64,000 nucleotides of DNA from CBDFLD01 sp965249005 (GCA_965249005.1 CBDFLD010000006.1:62001-126000), one strand, 5' to 3'. Counted from the stretch's first letter, positions 8,264-17,799 are shown. Program-made: numbers and translations. Notes: generated by a model not told the origin, from the sequence alone.

Positions 8264-9159
8264 AAAAACGGAAAGAGCCGCCGAATCTCGGCTTCGTCCG
8301 GCTGTCTGCCGTACTCACAGATCTCGAAGGCCTCCACGAAGCGGATCTGTTTTGCCCGGGAAGCGCCATAACGTGCTACCAGCGCTCCCCGCAGTACTTC
8401 GTCCACTGCGAATATTCGCTGTTTTTTGAGCCAAGCCCGGCGTTGCTTCGCATCAGACGGCACTTGGTCAAGAGTCCCCGAGTGCCAGGGCAGCCACTCG
8501 TATACTTGAGATACGTGGGAATCCAGCATGTCGTATTTCTGCTCGATCACGTCGTCGATCGATACGGCGATATCCGGCGAAAACGGCATCGGTTTTTGAA
8601 AATGATCTTGGTAATACAAGAATACCGGGTTCTTGCGCAGCGACGGCGTATCGGGACAGATATTGGGGACCGTGACCATATAGGCAGCATCCTGCACCAG
8701 CACTCCCGTGTAACGATGATCCGGATGGTAGTCGTTCGGACGCGGTCCCAACACGAGATCCGCATCCCAAGTCCGCATCAGTCGAATGACCTGCTCCCGA
8801 ACCTTCAAGGTCGGCAGGAGCTCCCCGTCATGATTGTCGAGCACGAGGTAGTCGATCCCGACCCGCCGGCCCGCCTCTTTGGCCTCCGCCCGTCGCCGCC
8901 TCCCCAGTGCTCCCCCTCCCTCCTCATGATGGCCTGCATCTCCATTGGTCAAAGAGACAAATCGAACCCTGTGCCCTTGAGATACGTACTTGGCACCGAC
9001 CCCGCCGGCACGAAAATCGCAGTCGTCCGGATGGGCACCAAAGGCGATCACGTTCAGCTTTCCCCGACCTTCTGAATCGGGCAAAGAGACGAAACACATC
9101 GTCATCCACGCCGCCCAGGCGACTCCCGCTCGCATCCAGTTTCCTGTCGAGATACTCAT
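8239..9159 (-). CDS. Secreted PIG-L family deacetylase (LmbE-like)
   Basis: A 306-residue zinc-dependent N-acetyl-sugar deacetylase relative. Following an N-terminal hydrophobic signal-like segment (about residues 10-27) comes the hallmark VIAFGAHPDDCDF, whose His and Asp residues bind metal and catalyse. The second metal-ligand region is PRPNDYHPDHRYTG. The N-terminal signal suggests periplasmic or exported action, perhaps on a polysaccharide or glycoconjugate; the substrate is unknown. The last eight residues and the stop are encoded by an arm of the palindromic repeat, so the natural C terminus has probably been replaced or extended. GAGG lies six bases before the ATG. Confidence 0.88.
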   Translation of the reverse strand: MSISTGNWMRAGVAWAAWMTMCFVSLPDSEGRGKLNVIAFGAHPDDCDFRAGGVGAKYVSQGHRVRFVSLTNGDAGHHEEGGGALGRRRRAEAKEAGRRVGIDYLVLDNHDGELLPTLKVREQVIRLMRTWDADLVLGPRPNDYHPDHRYTGVLVQDAAYMVTVPNICPDTPSLRKNPVFLYYQDHFQKPMPFSPDIAVSIDDVIEQKYDMLDSHVSQVYEWLPWHSGTLDQVPSDAKQRRAWLKKQRIFAVDEVLRGALVARYGASRAKQIRFVEAFEICEYGRQPDEAEIRRLFPFFKGSQLEN

Positions 9160-11169
9160 GTGAATCCTCGTATATGCAGATTCGCGACACGCCTTTCATC
9201 GGCTGGATTCCGTCGGATCGGCAAGAATCCCAAGCGAATTCAAAAGGCGATCGGGCCGCCTCACCTAAACTGTCGGCGATATCGCAAGCGATCTTATCAG
9301 GATGAACGAGAGAAGCGAGTGGAAACCAACAGCTCATTCCGGCAGTTCGCCTTGCGCCAGGATCCCGTTTACATGAGTTCGGAGCGTGTAGCGTTGCCCG
9401 TCGGTTTCAAAGAAAACGGCACCGTGATCCACGGTCAACAAAGGTAGAGCGCCGTGAGCAAGAAGTCTCATCAGAACCGAGTGCGACGGGTGCCCAAAGG
9501 GGTTACGCCGCCCCGACGATACCACTGCCCAACGTGGCTTCGCCGAGGCAAGAAAACGATCGCCAGTCCCCGAGCGGCTGCCGTGATGTGCGACCTTCAG
9601 AAGCTGGCAACGGAGTCCGGGCCATCGCTCGAGGAGTCGTGATTCTCCATTTGCTTCCAAGTCTCCGGTCAAAAGCGCCGTGAACCGATCATATTCGAGC
9701 TTCAGCACCACCGAGTTATCGTTGACACTTTGCGTCTCTGAGTTCGGCCAGGGGTTGAGCACGCTTACTCGCACGCCGTCCATATCCGCGGATTGGCCCG
9801 CCCGGATGGGGACGGGTGTGACCGCTGCAGAGTGGGCGATTTCCAAGAAGAAAGGCGATTCCAGGTAACCATAGTCAAATCGGTTCACATGAAAATTTCC
9901 CAGAACGGCGGGGATCCCACCGCCATGATCTTGGTGCGGATGCGACAGAATTATCCGGTCGATTCTCCGTATCCAATGCTGCCAGAGAAAACGACTGACT
10001 ACGGTCTCGCCAACGTCCAACCCCGAAGGATTCGGTTCGTGCCTGTTCTCGAAGAATCGGCCTCCCGCGTCGAGCACCCATACTTTCCCATTCGGAAAAC
10101 GAATCACAGCCGCGTCCCCTTGCCCAACATCGAGAAAGGTCAGCTCGAGCTTTCGTTCTGGTGGCGCAAGCCCCTGGCTCATCCATTTCTGTAAGAGACT
10201 CTCCAGGGGACCGAGACCCCAACAAGTAATCGCCAGATGCAGCACAACGGAGACTGAAGCAAGCCAACAGAGACGGGGACGCAAGACGGCAGACAGCAAC
10301 AAAGCGACCAACCCTACCACCACGGCCGCGCCCAGAGGAGTGGGACAACGCAACCATGCTCCCGGAATCTCCGAGAACCACTGTGAAGTTGACTTCAAGG
10401 CCGCCGACAGTTGAAGCGAGCATTCCAGGCCCCACGACTGACCTGCAAGGGCGTCGAGCGGCAACGCGATCATACCTGCTGACAACGTCAAAGAGGCGAG
10501 AGGTACCAGGGCCAGGTTCGAAACCGGAGCGATCCAGCTAATGCGATTGAAAGTCCACGCCAGGACCGGACCAATCCAGATTTGGACACACAGTGAAATA
10601 AGAAGCACCACTGCAACCCACGAGAGTAGGCGAAACAGCGCGCGAACGAACCCGTAGCTTGTTTGCTGCAAGCGAGGGGTTCCGTGCTGGAGCCAACCCT
10701 CGAGAGCCAGCTCCAGTAAGTTCCTCCACCTGCGCCCACGTCGATATCCAGCCGCTCGATTGAGGAAACACCGATCGGCCAACCCGAGGCTCGAGATCGG
10801 TTCCAAAACAGGCCGGACGCAGCTCTCGAACAAGGGCAGCCCACACAGAAAGACCGCGGATACGGATAGAAACGAGAGCTGGTATCCGGTTTCGACGGCG
10901 GTTTTCGGATCAATTGCGAGAATCACAAATGCGGCGGCCAGCAACAGATTCAGCGGCGGTGCCTTGCGGAAGCCCGATTCGCCCGGTGTAAAATAGCAGC
11001 CTTCCCAGAGGGAGGCTCATGAAGAAACCAGGTAGAGCAGACACATCCACACGGCCCTCGAGACGCCCGCGCCGTAGCCGACCAGACAGCCGTAGGTCAC
11101 GACACCAATTGCGACAAGGAGCCGGCTCGAAGCGCGTGGGACACGAGCCGAACGGAGAGACACCGACAG

Positions 11170-11314
11170 GGGTGCCGCGGATGACGGAGTGGCTGCGGAG
11201 GCAAGGCTACACGCTCAATCCGAAGCGGGGTGCGCCGGCTGACGAAAGATGGCATTGGAGCCGGTAGATCCCAACGGAGACCCCCGGTGGTAGGTCCCGG
11301 AGTCTATCCCTGAC
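11170..11314. other. 145-bp insert splitting comEC between the WI and LS codons
   Basis: The 28 bp before this insert (11142-11169) and the 23 bp after it (11315-11337) occur fused, without the insert, at 11554-11604. That defines the insertion point to the base. Inside, 11286-11303 repeats 18 bp of comEC found at 11360-11377. The rest was not recognised; a short arginine-rich plus-strand reading frame crosses it, but its first half is antisense to comEC. Confidence 0.8.
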
Positions 11315-11553
11315 AATCCAGGCCACCCACCCTACGTGCAAGCCGGAGACCACGGAGAAGGTGGTAGGTCCCGGAGTTTTGAAAAAGCTCCCTCAGCGTG
11401 GCGGTATCGACAGGCGGGAGGAGTCGAACCGAGGACCATCGCGGCCAGGATTTCGCTGGCGCCCGGGTCGTCGGTGCTCTCGAGGGTTTCACGGAAGTAA
11501 GAGCGTACCTGAACCGAGCGTTGCTTCCAGAAGGATCCGCAGCCGCCTGGGAT

Positions 11554-11604
11554 CACGAGCCGAACGGAGAGACACCGACAGAATCCAGGCCACCCACCCT
11601 ACGT
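11554..11604. repeat. 51-bp displaced comEC patch
   Basis: The sequence equals 11142-11169 joined to 11315-11337. On the minus strand it encodes VGWVAWILSVSLRSAR, which belongs about 100 codons later in comEC. It sits here after the DUF4131 part, where it adds a stop (LVET then TAG) and shifts the frame. Confidence 0.85.
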
Positions 11605-12273
11605 CTCGACGAGGCGTGCGGATCGAATTCTCCCGACGAGATCGATGCCACGCGCACGATGAAGCGCGATGCTGTCGGGTGAACCGGGATTCTCGTAATT
11701 GTGGGGTCGGTTCAGATACACCCAGGCCTGTATTCGGTCTCCGTACCTCAGCTCCAGACCCGGCACGGTTCGTCCCTCGGAAACGCCCTGCGTCCCCTGT
11801 TTCATGGACACACGGACCCGCCCCCGGCAAGCCTTCCACTCCGAACCGGTACGAACACCCAACACCGATACCGTCGCCAGAAGATCCGTACCCCGGAGCA
11901 ACGTTTCTTCGTCAACGCAACCGTAGAAATACACCGGCTCGCCAAGAGAAATCACTCCTTTGGCTGCTAGATTCTCTAAACCATTGGGTCGGTCCGCGTC
12001 GTCGGCGCTCGCCAGCACGAATGCACTAACGACCAGACCGGTCAGCCCAGATCCCAGCGCGACTCCAAGGCGGTTTCGATGGAGGGATAAGAATCCTGCC
12101 CCGAGAAAGCAGCAGCCGGAAACGAATGCACAGATCCAGCTGGACGCGGGAAGGAGTCGGGGTCCCAAGATCCCAAGGCCCAAGCCAGCGACCAAAACGA
12201 GAAATGGGTGATTCTCCAAGAATTCCGAGCCAGAGAGCGCTACAGATACTCTGTCCGAGAATGTCAATTCCGT

Positions 12274-13548
12274 TTATAGAGGGATCTCGTCGGGTTTTGT
12301 GTGACGGAGGCGAACCAAGGTCTCAAAGTGATAGGTTTGCGGAAACAGATCGAACCCTTGTACCGAATCGATCCCGTAGCCGTGCTGGTGCAACACCGAC
12401 AGGTCTCTCACTAGTGTCTGAGGGTCACACGAGACGTAGATTATTGTTTTGGGGCCCCAGCGGGCCAGTCGCTCCGTGATCTTTGGGCCCGCACCAGCGC
12501 GAGGGGGATCCAGCAGGACCAGGTCCGCCGGCGGTTCCCGGGTCTCCTCCACTCCATCGAGCCAGGAAGCCACGTCGGCAGCAACAACACGAATATTCCC
12601 GTGACTTGCCGCGCGAGCGTTGGAACGGCAATAGGCGGCGCCATCGGAGGTCGATTCGACCGCGACCACCTGCTGAAACATCTGCGCTAGCGGGAGTGTG
12701 AATAGTCCGATGCCGGCAAACAACTCCACGGCATTGCGGCGAAGGGTCACAACCTCGGCAAGCTCTTGGACCGCCTCCACGAGAGGCTCGAGCAGGAAAT
12801 CGTTTGCCTGGAAGAAACAGGAGGGGGCGACGCGAAAATCAAACTCTTTCACCAACAGACTCAAGGTAGGATCCTTCTCGATCGGCGGACTCCCGGAAAC
12901 ACGAGCCTCTCCCCTGGGAGCCATACTCCACGTACCGGTTTGTTCCGAACAGGCAATGTCGATTTCCTTGGAGGGATTGGTCAAGGCACCACCCCGAACC
13001 ATCGAACGAATCTCCGACAACGCCACGTTCAGCGAAGTGCGTAGTAACGGGCAGGATTCCAGGTCTTCCACTTGATGCGAGTGAAACTGGTAGAAACCGA
13101 CCTTGGCACCCGCTCCGGTTCCACGGATTTGGAGCCGTGCCCGGTTGCGGTAGCCTGTCACGCTAGGGGATGCCGTCATGGGGATCTTCTGTCCCGCCGT
13201 CTCCGGGTACCGATGATGGAACAACTCTTCGAGGATTTGTTGCTTCGACTGTAGCTGGCTCGAATAGCTCAGATGCTGCCACTGGCACCCCCCGCAGGTC
13301 CCGAAATGCGAACAAAATGGCTCTTGCCGATCGGGACCGGAGTCAATGACCTGAGTGACCCGCGCCTCGAGATAGGTCTTCTTCTCTCGAACCACGCGAA
13401 CACGAACGCGGTCTCCGACAGCGGTGAAGGGGACGAACACGACCTTACCCTGGAACCTTCCTAGGCCGGACCCGCCGTAGACAATTTTGTCGATGGTGAT
13501 CTCGAATTCGTTCCCCTCGGGAAGGCGCCGAGGGATCGCGTCGCTCAT
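12274..13548 (-). CDS. rlmD: 23S rRNA (uracil-5-)-methyltransferase, RlmD/RumA family
   Basis: SAM-dependent enzyme making 5-methyluridine in 23S rRNA (or tRNA; RumA and TrmA-type paralogues are hard to separate). The N-terminal TRAM domain covers about residues 10-70. The [4Fe-4S] ligands are Cys79, Cys85, Cys88 (FCSHFGTCGGCQWQ) and probably Cys166 (LESCPLL). The methyltransferase fold shows ELFAGIGLFTLPLAQ, VLLDPPRAGAG and the nucleophile Cys in YVSCDPQTLVRDL, with DLFPQTYHFE near the C terminus. The 424-residue length fits. It lies upstream of the comEC remnant with a six-base gap and eight bases after the next upstream gene, so it is likely part of the coaX operon. Confidence 0.92.
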   Translation of the reverse strand: MSDAIPRRLPEGNEFEITIDKIVYGGSGLGRFQGKVVFVPFTAVGDRVRVRVVREKKTYLEARVTQVIDSGPDRQEPFCSHFGTCGGCQWQHLSYSSQLQSKQQILEELFHHRYPETAGQKIPMTASPSVTGYRNRARLQIRGTGAGAKVGFYQFHSHQVEDLESCPLLRTSLNVALSEIRSMVRGGALTNPSKEIDIACSEQTGTWSMAPRGEARVSGSPPIEKDPTLSLLVKEFDFRVAPSCFFQANDFLLEPLVEAVQELAEVVTLRRNAVELFAGIGLFTLPLAQMFQQVVAVESTSDGAAYCRSNARAASHGNIRVVAADVASWLDGVEETREPPADLVLLDPPRAGAGPKITERLARWGPKTIIYVSCDPQTLVRDLSVLHQHGYGIDSVQGFDLFPQTYHFETLVRLRHTKPDEIPL

Positions 13549-13556
13549 GGCACCCT

Positions 13557-14282
13557 CTACAACTGAAACAGACTAAGCTCGCGAATCTGGAACTGTTGGT
13601 GGATCTTTCCGCGCAGGAAATTTCGCTGGATCTTCTCGAAGGTCTCCTTTGGCAGTCGCTTCTTATAGATTCTGAGCTCTTTTCGTGCCTCTTTCAGCCA
13701 GGCATCGAGCTCCGTCTCTCCAACACCCGCCCGAAGCTCCGAGACGAGAGCTTCATCCAGAATGTTCAGGTCGCGTTCCAGGGCCTCGTAGTCCACCCGC
13801 TCTTGCGTTTCAATGGCCTGGAAGATCTCGCTCAGCCGATCGAGCACTCTTTTCAGTCCAGGCTCGAGTTCGAGGCCCGGATGGCCTTGATGATCTCTTA
13901 GTTTCTGCACGGACGTCTGTATTTCGTCCATTCGACTTCGAAGGAACTGGAGAATCGTTCCTCGATCCGGGCCGCTGCTGGACTTTTGCTGCTGCGCCGG
14001 CTCTTCCGGGGATTCGCCCTGGCGATTGTCCACATAACTGGAAAACTCCTGCATCACGGCGTCGTTACAATAAAAAAGCGAGTTTACCTTTTGGAAACGC
14101 TGCTTCTTCGCGTCGAAGCTGTCCATGGCACGATCGATACCGCGTAGAGCGACATGGAGCGGAACACCCGAGTCCCGCCACGCTGCAATCAAGCTCCAAT
14201 CCATCGGGGAGATCAGAAGGTATTTGCCGCGACGCTGAACGAAGTGCTCCTCGATCTCGGTAAAGTAGTTGTAGTAGTTCAT
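13557..14282 (-). CDS. Conserved hypothetical protein, coaX-coupled
   Basis: A 241-residue soluble protein that I cannot name. The N-terminal 75 residues (NYFTEIEEHFVQRRGKYLL, then PMDWSLIAAW, GVPLHVALRGIDRAMD) look like a compact helical domain. A Gln/Ser/Pro-rich linker follows at about residues 85-105. The C-terminal half is predicted helical with heptad-like spacing and many Glu, Arg and Lys residues, ending KETFEKIQRNFLRGKIHQQF. There is no signal peptide or membrane segment. Its start overlaps the stop of coaX by four bases (ATGA), implying translational coupling, and rlmD follows eight bases downstream. Confidence 0.75.
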   Translation of the reverse strand: MNYYNYFTEIEEHFVQRRGKYLLISPMDWSLIAAWRDSGVPLHVALRGIDRAMDSFDAKKQRFQKVNSLFYCNDAVMQEFSSYVDNRQGESPEEPAQQQKSSSGPDRGTILQFLRSRMDEIQTSVQKLRDHQGHPGLELEPGLKRVLDRLSEIFQAIETQERVDYEALERDLNILDEALVSELRAGVGETELDAWLKEARKELRIYKKRLPKETFEKIQRNFLRGKIHQQFQIRELSLFQL

Positions 14283-15040
14283 TTCTGAAGCTCGTGGATC
14301 AACCTCAGCCCTTCGAGAGTCAGGTTCTTGTTCACCGAGTCGATCTCATCGCAGGCCGGTGAAATGAGCTCCGCTAGGCCACCGGTCGAGACGACGTACG
14401 CTCCTGAGAGTTCGAGCCTCATTCGTCGCAGGATCCCGTCGACCAGACCTACGTATCCCCAGTAAAGGCCCGACTGAATGCTTTCGGTAGTCGAAGTTCC
14501 GATCACCTGGTCCGTGGGCCGTATCTCGACTCTTGGAAGCCGCGCCGCGCGAAGAAAGAGGGCCTCGGCAGAGATCCCAACTCCAGGCGTGATCACGCCA
14601 CCCAGATACTCCCCCGAAGCAGAAATACTGTCGAAGGTCGTGGCGGTCCCAAAGTCGACGACAATCACGGGTCCGCCGAACTGTCGATGGGCCGCGATGG
14701 CATTCACGATCCTGTCTGCCCCGACATCGGACGGCGGTTGGTAAAGGACGGGCATGCCGAGATTCAAGGTCGCCTCGACAAAGACCGGCTCCACTTCAAA
14801 GTAGCGTTTCGCCATCTCCTCCAGCGCCGGACGGGCCGGGGGGACTACCGAAGAAATGACGACATCCCCGACACTTTGTTCCGGTATTCCGCCCAGCGAA
14901 AAGAGTGTTCGGATCAGCACGCCCCATTCGTCCGCCGTTCGATCACGCACGGTTGTAAGACGCCAATGATTTTTCAGGCTTTCGCCTTGGAAAACACCCA
15001 GCGCCGTATTCGTGTTTCCCACATCGATCACCATGAGCAT
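14279..15040 (-). CDS. coaX: Type III pantothenate kinase
   Basis: Phosphorylates pantothenate, the first step of coenzyme A synthesis; type III enzymes are not feedback-inhibited by CoA. The ASKHA fold is clear: VIDVGNTNTALGVF (phosphate 1), GADRIVNAIAAH, VDFGTATTFD (phosphate 2 with catalytic Asp), GGVITPGVGISAEALF and the C-terminal STGGLAELI. The length from ATG 15040 is 253 residues, within the family range. A GTG 12 bp upstream is possible, but GAGGG six bases before 15040 favours this ATG. It sits 34 bp after gpsA and overlaps the following unknown gene by four bases. Confidence 0.95.
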   Translation of the reverse strand: MLMVIDVGNTNTALGVFQGESLKNHWRLTTVRDRTADEWGVLIRTLFSLGGIPEQSVGDVVISSVVPPARPALEEMAKRYFEVEPVFVEATLNLGMPVLYQPPSDVGADRIVNAIAAHRQFGGPVIVVDFGTATTFDSISASGEYLGGVITPGVGISAEALFLRAARLPRVEIRPTDQVIGTSTTESIQSGLYWGYVGLVDGILRRMRLELSGAYVVSTGGLAELISPACDEIDSVNKNLTLEGLRLIHELQK

Positions 15041-15074
15041 GATTGCCCTCACGTTCTAAGCACTTCCTTCCCGG

Positions 15075-16091
15075 TCAGGATTCGCCCTTCAACTCCCTTC
15101 CCATCAGATCGCTGATGGCCTGCAGGGGTGGTTTTTCCGCATAGAGAACCGAATATATCTGCTCGGTGATCGGCATCTCTATTTCCAGCTGCTTCGCCAT
15201 GGCATAGGTCGAGAGAGTCGTGCGGACTCCCTCGGCAACGAAGCGGGTCTCGGAAAGTATCTCCTGGAGCTTCCGGCCTCTCCCCAGTTCGACTCCCAGG
15301 TGGCGGTTCCGGCTTAAGGTTCCGGTCGCCGTGAGGACCAGATCGCCGAGGCCCGCAAGCCCGGAGAGGGTTTCTGTCGTACCTCCGGCAGCCGCACACA
15401 AGCGCTTGAGCTCGGCCAGCCCCCGCGTAATCAGAGCGGAGCAGGTGTTCGACCCGAATCCTAGCCCATTGATGATCCCAGCAGCGATGGCAATGATGTT
15501 CTTCACTGCTCCGCCAATCTGGGTCCCGATCGGATCGGAGTTCGTATATATCCGAATATTGCTGCCTGAAAAATGTCCTTGCAAGACAGATGCAAGACTT
15601 TGATCGCGCGAAGCGACCACCGCGGCCGTAGGATCTCCGCGCGCGACCTCCAGAGCAAACGACGGACCAGACAAAACCGCGACCCTCGGTTCGAGCTCAT
15701 CCCCGAGTGCTTGTTGGATCACGTCGGTCATGAGCAGGCAGGTGTCGTTCTCAATACCCTTGGTAGCGCTCAGGATGGTCGCTCCACGAGCCACATAGGG
15801 TTTGAGCCGGCCGAATATCCCACGCACGGTGTGGGAAGGCACCACGCTCACGATCGTCCGCGTGGCGCCCAGGATCTCCTGCGCATTGGCACCGATGAGC
15901 ACCGACTCTGGAAGCTTAAACCCCGGCAGGTAGTCTTTGTTCTCTCGAGACCTGCGGATCTCCTCCGCCAGTGCTTCCCTTCGAGTCCAGAGCCGTACGC
16001 TGTGTCCGTTGCGAGCCAAGCAGAAAGCGAGCGCGGTTCCCCAGCTGCCGGCCCCAACGATGGCGATGGAACTTCCTTGCATGGAACGCAC
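15075..16091 (-). CDS. gpsA: Glycerol-3-phosphate dehydrogenase [NAD(P)+]
   Basis: Reduces dihydroxyacetone phosphate to sn-glycerol 3-phosphate for phospholipid synthesis. The Rossmann motif IVGAGSWGTALAFCLARNGH is at the N terminus. The substrate-binding/catalytic region is GGAVKNIIAIAAGIINGLGF followed by NTCSALITRGLAEL, and GLAGLGDLVLTATGTLSRN is next. The 338-residue length fits. The listed GTG start immediately follows the purH stop; an ATG nine bases later (16082) is equally plausible. The tight spacing to purH and coaX suggests one operon. Confidence 0.95.
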   Translation of the reverse strand: MRSMQGSSIAIVGAGSWGTALAFCLARNGHSVRLWTRREALAEEIRRSRENKDYLPGFKLPESVLIGANAQEILGATRTIVSVVPSHTVRGIFGRLKPYVARGATILSATKGIENDTCLLMTDVIQQALGDELEPRVAVLSGPSFALEVARGDPTAAVVASRDQSLASVLQGHFSGSNIRIYTNSDPIGTQIGGAVKNIIAIAAGIINGLGFGSNTCSALITRGLAELKRLCAAAGGTTETLSGLAGLGDLVLTATGTLSRNRHLGVELGRGRKLQEILSETRFVAEGVRTTLSTYAMAKQLEIEMPITEQIYSVLYAEKPPLQAISDLMGRELKGES

Positions 16092-17657
16092 TCAGTGCTT
16101 GAAATGCCGCACTCCCGTATACACCATGGCGATGTCCCGTGCGTCAGCAGCGTCGATGACTTCCGCGTCCCGAACGGAACCCCCAGGCTGGACCACGGCA
16201 CGGACACCGAAATCTGCGGCCTTTTCTATTCCATCCGGGAAGGGGAAGAACGCGTCTGAAGCCATGGCCGATCCATCCAGCGCCAGGCTAGAGCGCTGGG
16301 CGCCCCAGACAACGGAATCCACGCGACTCATCTGCCCGGCTCCAATGCCCAGTGTGCGCGAGGCGTCGCTGAAGACGATCGCATTGGACTTGACATGCTT
16401 TACCACCCGCCAGCCGAAAAGGAGAGCTTCCATTTCGTCTGAAGAAGGGGCGCGCTTGGTCATCGTTGTTAGCTCGTCTCGACCCACCCGGTAGAAATCC
16501 CGGTGCTGCGCCAGGAAGCCTCCGCTGATCTGGCGATGTTCGAATAGCGTGTCGTCGGACGCTCCCATAACCAGCAGCCGCAGGTTCTTCTTTTGTCGCA
16601 AAACCTCGATCGCTGCACGATCGAATTCCGGCGCCAACACCGCCTCTACAAAGGTGGAAACGATTTCTTCGGCGACTTGCGCATCAACCCTACGGTTCAA
16701 GGCCACCACCGACCCGAAGGCGGACACGGGATCGCTTTCCCTCGCTAAAACATAAGCGTCCCGGAGGCTATCGGATTGCGCGACACCGCTGGGGTTCGTG
16801 TGCTTGATTACCGCGGCGGCCGGTCGCTCGAACTCCTGAACCAGACTCCACGCCGCGTCGGAATCCAGCAAATTGTTGTAGCTGAGCTCCTTTCCGTGGA
16901 TATTGTCCGCGCCAGCGACTCCAGCCGGTATCGACCCAACAGGTCGATACAACGCGGCCCTTTGGTGCGGGTTCTCCCCGTAGCGCAAGTCCCGTACCTT
17001 CACCAGAGGCAAGGTTGTCTGGGCCCCCAGCTGCGTGGTCGTGGCCCGGACGCCCTGATCCGACCACACACGCCCTCCGAAGAACGCGGCGATGTTGCTA
17101 TCATAAGCCGCGGTGAGAGCAAACGCCTTCTGGGCCAGGATAAAACGAGTCGCCGCGCCAATGCAGTGCTCCTGGGCCTCCATTTCCTGCTGCAACCATC
17201 CATAGTCTCTGGGGTCGGTCACGACGGCAACGAAGGCATGGTTCTTTGCTGCGGATCGAACCATGCTCGGCCCGCCAATGTCGACCTGCTCGATCACTTC
17301 GTCATAAGTCGAATCCTCACGAGCCGCCACCTCGGCAAACGGATACAGATTCACGACCGCAATATCGATGGAACCGATCCCCTCTCGCTGCAATTGTTCG
17401 GCATGGGTCCTGCGGCTCCGGATTCCGAGCAGGCCTCCATGAATCTTTGGGTGCAAGGTCTTGACTCGCCCGTCGAGTATTTCCGGAAAACCAGTGTAAT
17501 CGGACACCTCCACGACCGCGATGCCAGCTTCTCGTAGCGCTCGGGCAGTTCCGCCCGTGGAAAGCAACTCCGTTCCGTTCCGGTGCAAGAATTGCCCAAA
17601 TTCCACGAGTCCTGTCTTGTCTGAAACGCTCAGAAGGGCGCGACGAATTTGGATCAC
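16092..17657 (-). CDS. purH: Bifunctional AICAR transformylase/IMP cyclohydrolase
   Basis: Performs the last two steps of IMP synthesis. The N-terminal cyclohydrolase part has IRRALLSVSDKTGLVEF, LLSTGGTA, FPEILDGRVKTLHPKIHGG and VDIGGPSMVRSAAKNH. The transformylase part begins near LRYGENPHQRAA and includes KHTNPSGVA, DPVSAFGS, KHVKSNAIVF, GAGQMSRVDS and the ending DAFFPFPDGIEKA. GTG at 17657 is preferred (521 residues) because GGAG lies nine bases before it; a TTG 15 bp upstream is the longer alternative. It heads the minus-strand run gpsA-coaX-unknown-rlmD. Confidence 0.95.
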   Translation of the reverse strand: MIQIRRALLSVSDKTGLVEFGQFLHRNGTELLSTGGTARALREAGIAVVEVSDYTGFPEILDGRVKTLHPKIHGGLLGIRSRRTHAEQLQREGIGSIDIAVVNLYPFAEVAAREDSTYDEVIEQVDIGGPSMVRSAAKNHAFVAVVTDPRDYGWLQQEMEAQEHCIGAATRFILAQKAFALTAAYDSNIAAFFGGRVWSDQGVRATTTQLGAQTTLPLVKVRDLRYGENPHQRAALYRPVGSIPAGVAGADNIHGKELSYNNLLDSDAAWSLVQEFERPAAAVIKHTNPSGVAQSDSLRDAYVLARESDPVSAFGSVVALNRRVDAQVAEEIVSTFVEAVLAPEFDRAAIEVLRQKKNLRLLVMGASDDTLFEHRQISGGFLAQHRDFYRVGRDELTTMTKRAPSSDEMEALLFGWRVVKHVKSNAIVFSDASRTLGIGAGQMSRVDSVVWGAQRSSLALDGSAMASDAFFPFPDGIEKAADFGVRAVVQPGGSVRDAEVIDAADARDIAMVYTGVRHFKH

Positions 17658-17734
17658 TGCTTCTAACTCCAAAGAATCAAAATGGTTCGAGTGGGAAACC
17701 TAATACCGGCTCAACGCTGGATTGCGAGGATAGT

Positions 17735-17762
17735 ATTATGACGGCAGATAGATAGAAATCAA
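17735..17762 (-). promoter_or_regulatory. Probable sigma-70 promoter of purH operon
   Basis: On the minus strand TTGATT (17757-17762) is followed after 16 bases by CATAAT (17735-17740), about 65-75 bp ahead of purH. It stands back-to-back with the cold-shock gene promoter. Pattern only; not tested. Confidence 0.5.
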
Positions 17763-17772
17763 CTTTTTCTCC

Positions 17773-17799
17773 TTGACAACCTGAAATCCCCTCTACTAG
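17773..17799 (+). promoter_or_regulatory. Probable sigma-70 promoter of cold-shock gene
   Basis: A perfect TTGACA (17773-17778) is followed after 15 bases by TACTAG (17794-17799). It would give a leader of about 200 nt before the cold-shock gene start at 18010; long leaders are known to regulate csp mRNAs in other bacteria. Spacing is a little short, so the exact -10 is uncertain. Confidence 0.5.

Larger units (their letters stand above)
9334..12267 (-). pseudogene. comEC: comEC/rec2 competence DNA channel, disrupted
   Basis: Pieces of one ComEC protein lie in order on the minus strand. The N-terminal DUF4131 region runs from 12267 to about 11605, ending GRIRSARLVET. The start of the channel domain is about 11555-11315 (SYFRETLESTDDPGASEILA, then NSGTYHLL and, one frame over, VVSGLHVGWVAWI). 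The rest of the channel is about 11170-10945 (SVSLRSARVPRASS, VVTYGCLVGYGAGVSRA). The last piece, from 10944, has LDPG-type helices (ETGYQLSFLSVSAVFL) and the metallo-beta-lactamase-like domain with LDVGQGDAAVIRFPNGK and ILSHPHQDHGGG. At least three frame changes, a 145-bp insert and a misplaced 51-bp patch break it. ComEC carries single-stranded DNA across the inner membrane during transformation; this copy should not function unless the changes are sequence errors. It starts six bases after rlmD. Confidence 0.85.

Noticed and set aside
11019..11267. A short arginine-rich plus-strand reading frame with a GGGAGG site
   Set aside because: The first half is antisense to comEC and the rest lies in the 145-bp insert; no homologous family recognised.
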